Assembly (NCBI GenBank): GCA_013695505.1
Contig: JACDAH010000282.1
Location: 1 to 6,179 of the forward strand
Reading direction: 5' to 3'
DNA: 6,179 nt
Source of the DNA: Chloroflexota bacterium
GTDB lineage: Bacteria > Chloroflexota > Limnocylindria > Limnocylindrales > CSP1-4
In this document: in pieces, positions 6,085 through 6,179 of the stretch
Numbering within the stretch: the stretch's first letter is position 1
Layout: every line of letters begins with the position of its first letter
Program-made: the position numbers and the translations under genes
Notes under the pieces: model-generated
The model's input: only the letters and a program-made list of their open reading frames with translations
Databases searched by the model: none
Told to the model about the DNA's origin: nothing

Positions 6085-6179
6085 CCGACTCCTCGTCGTT
6101 GCGGTCCAGCCACGCCGTGATGCGACCGGCGACGAGCATACCAATGCCCAACCCGATCGCCATGACCGCGATCACGAGG
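6074..6179 (-). CDS. C-terminal end of an unrecognised small membrane protein (5' end beyond window edge)
   Basis: On the minus strand an open frame enters from the right edge and ends at a TGA at 6076-6074. Its last 34 residues are a hydrophobic, glycine-rich helix (LVIAVMAIGLGIGMLVAG) followed by RITAWLDRNDEESDDR, a basic-then-acidic hydrophilic tail. This looks like one transmembrane segment ending in a short tail. I do not recognise the family. The frame contains the xseB ribosome binding site and overlaps the xseB start by 11 bp, the arrangement expected of adjacent genes in one operon. It is too short to appear as a long open frame, but its amino acid pattern and coupling support it as real. 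A chance open frame is the alternative. Confidence 0.6.
   Translation of the reverse strand, partial: LVIAVMAIGLGIGMLVAGRITAWLDRNDEESDDR

Noticed and set aside
6085..6144. A 20-residue N-terminal extension of XseB from 6144
   Set aside because: It overlaps the coding frame of the upstream membrane protein, lacks family similarity, and the GAGGAG before 6084 supports the shorter start.
1..6179. A novel defence, mobile or multi-gene accessory system
   Set aside because: All long frames are explained by six recognisable genes and their shadows. I saw no transposase, integrase, toxin-antitoxin pair, CRISPR repeats, tRNA or direct repeats bordering a block.

Overview
The window is a GC-rich (roughly 70% G+C by eye) bacterial chromosomal segment with tightly packed genes. 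It carries a conserved housekeeping block on the minus strand: a small membrane-protein tail, xseB, dxs, tlyA, nadK, recN. The same set, in variable form, sits side by side in many Gram-positive and monoderm-like lineages: Firmicutes have xseA-xseB-ispA-dxs-tlyA-argR-recN, and Actinobacteria and Chloroflexota have tlyA-nadK-recN. High GC, GTG starts, nadK between tlyA and recN, and the flavor of the proteins suggest Chloroflexota (perhaps an uncultured soil or freshwater lineage) or, less likely, Actinobacteriota. This placement is inference; no marker here settles it.

Layout, right to left in the direction of minus-strand transcription. The end of an unrecognised single-helix membrane protein (6074-6179, cut by the window edge) overlaps the start of xseB (5776-6084). 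A plus-strand FAD-linked oxidoreductase of the BBE family (4384-5736) then interrupts the block, convergent with xseB and divergent from dxs. A 191-bp divergent spacer (4193-4383) holds weak promoter-like elements and a hairpin in the dxs leader. dxs (2144-4192), tlyA (1174-2049), nadK (332-1177) and the start of recN (1-296, cut by the window edge) follow; tlyA and nadK overlap by ATGA.

Functionally the minus-strand genes are core metabolism and genome maintenance: DNA processing and repair (XseB, RecN), isoprenoid precursor and thiamine/pyridoxal precursor synthesis (Dxs), ribosomal RNA 2'-O-methylation (TlyA) and NADP+ supply (NadK). They do not form one pathway; co-transcription looks historical. 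The oxidoreductase is the only accessory-looking gene, and its substrate cannot be told from sequence.

I found no RNA genes, mobile elements, CRISPR arrays or evidence of a new multi-gene system. The points most worth a second look are a GDG-to-GDA change in the Dxs thiamine-diphosphate motif, a 12-bp in-frame tandem repeat in an N-terminal extension of RecN, the inserted inverted oxidoreductase, and an inverted repeat in the dxs leader.
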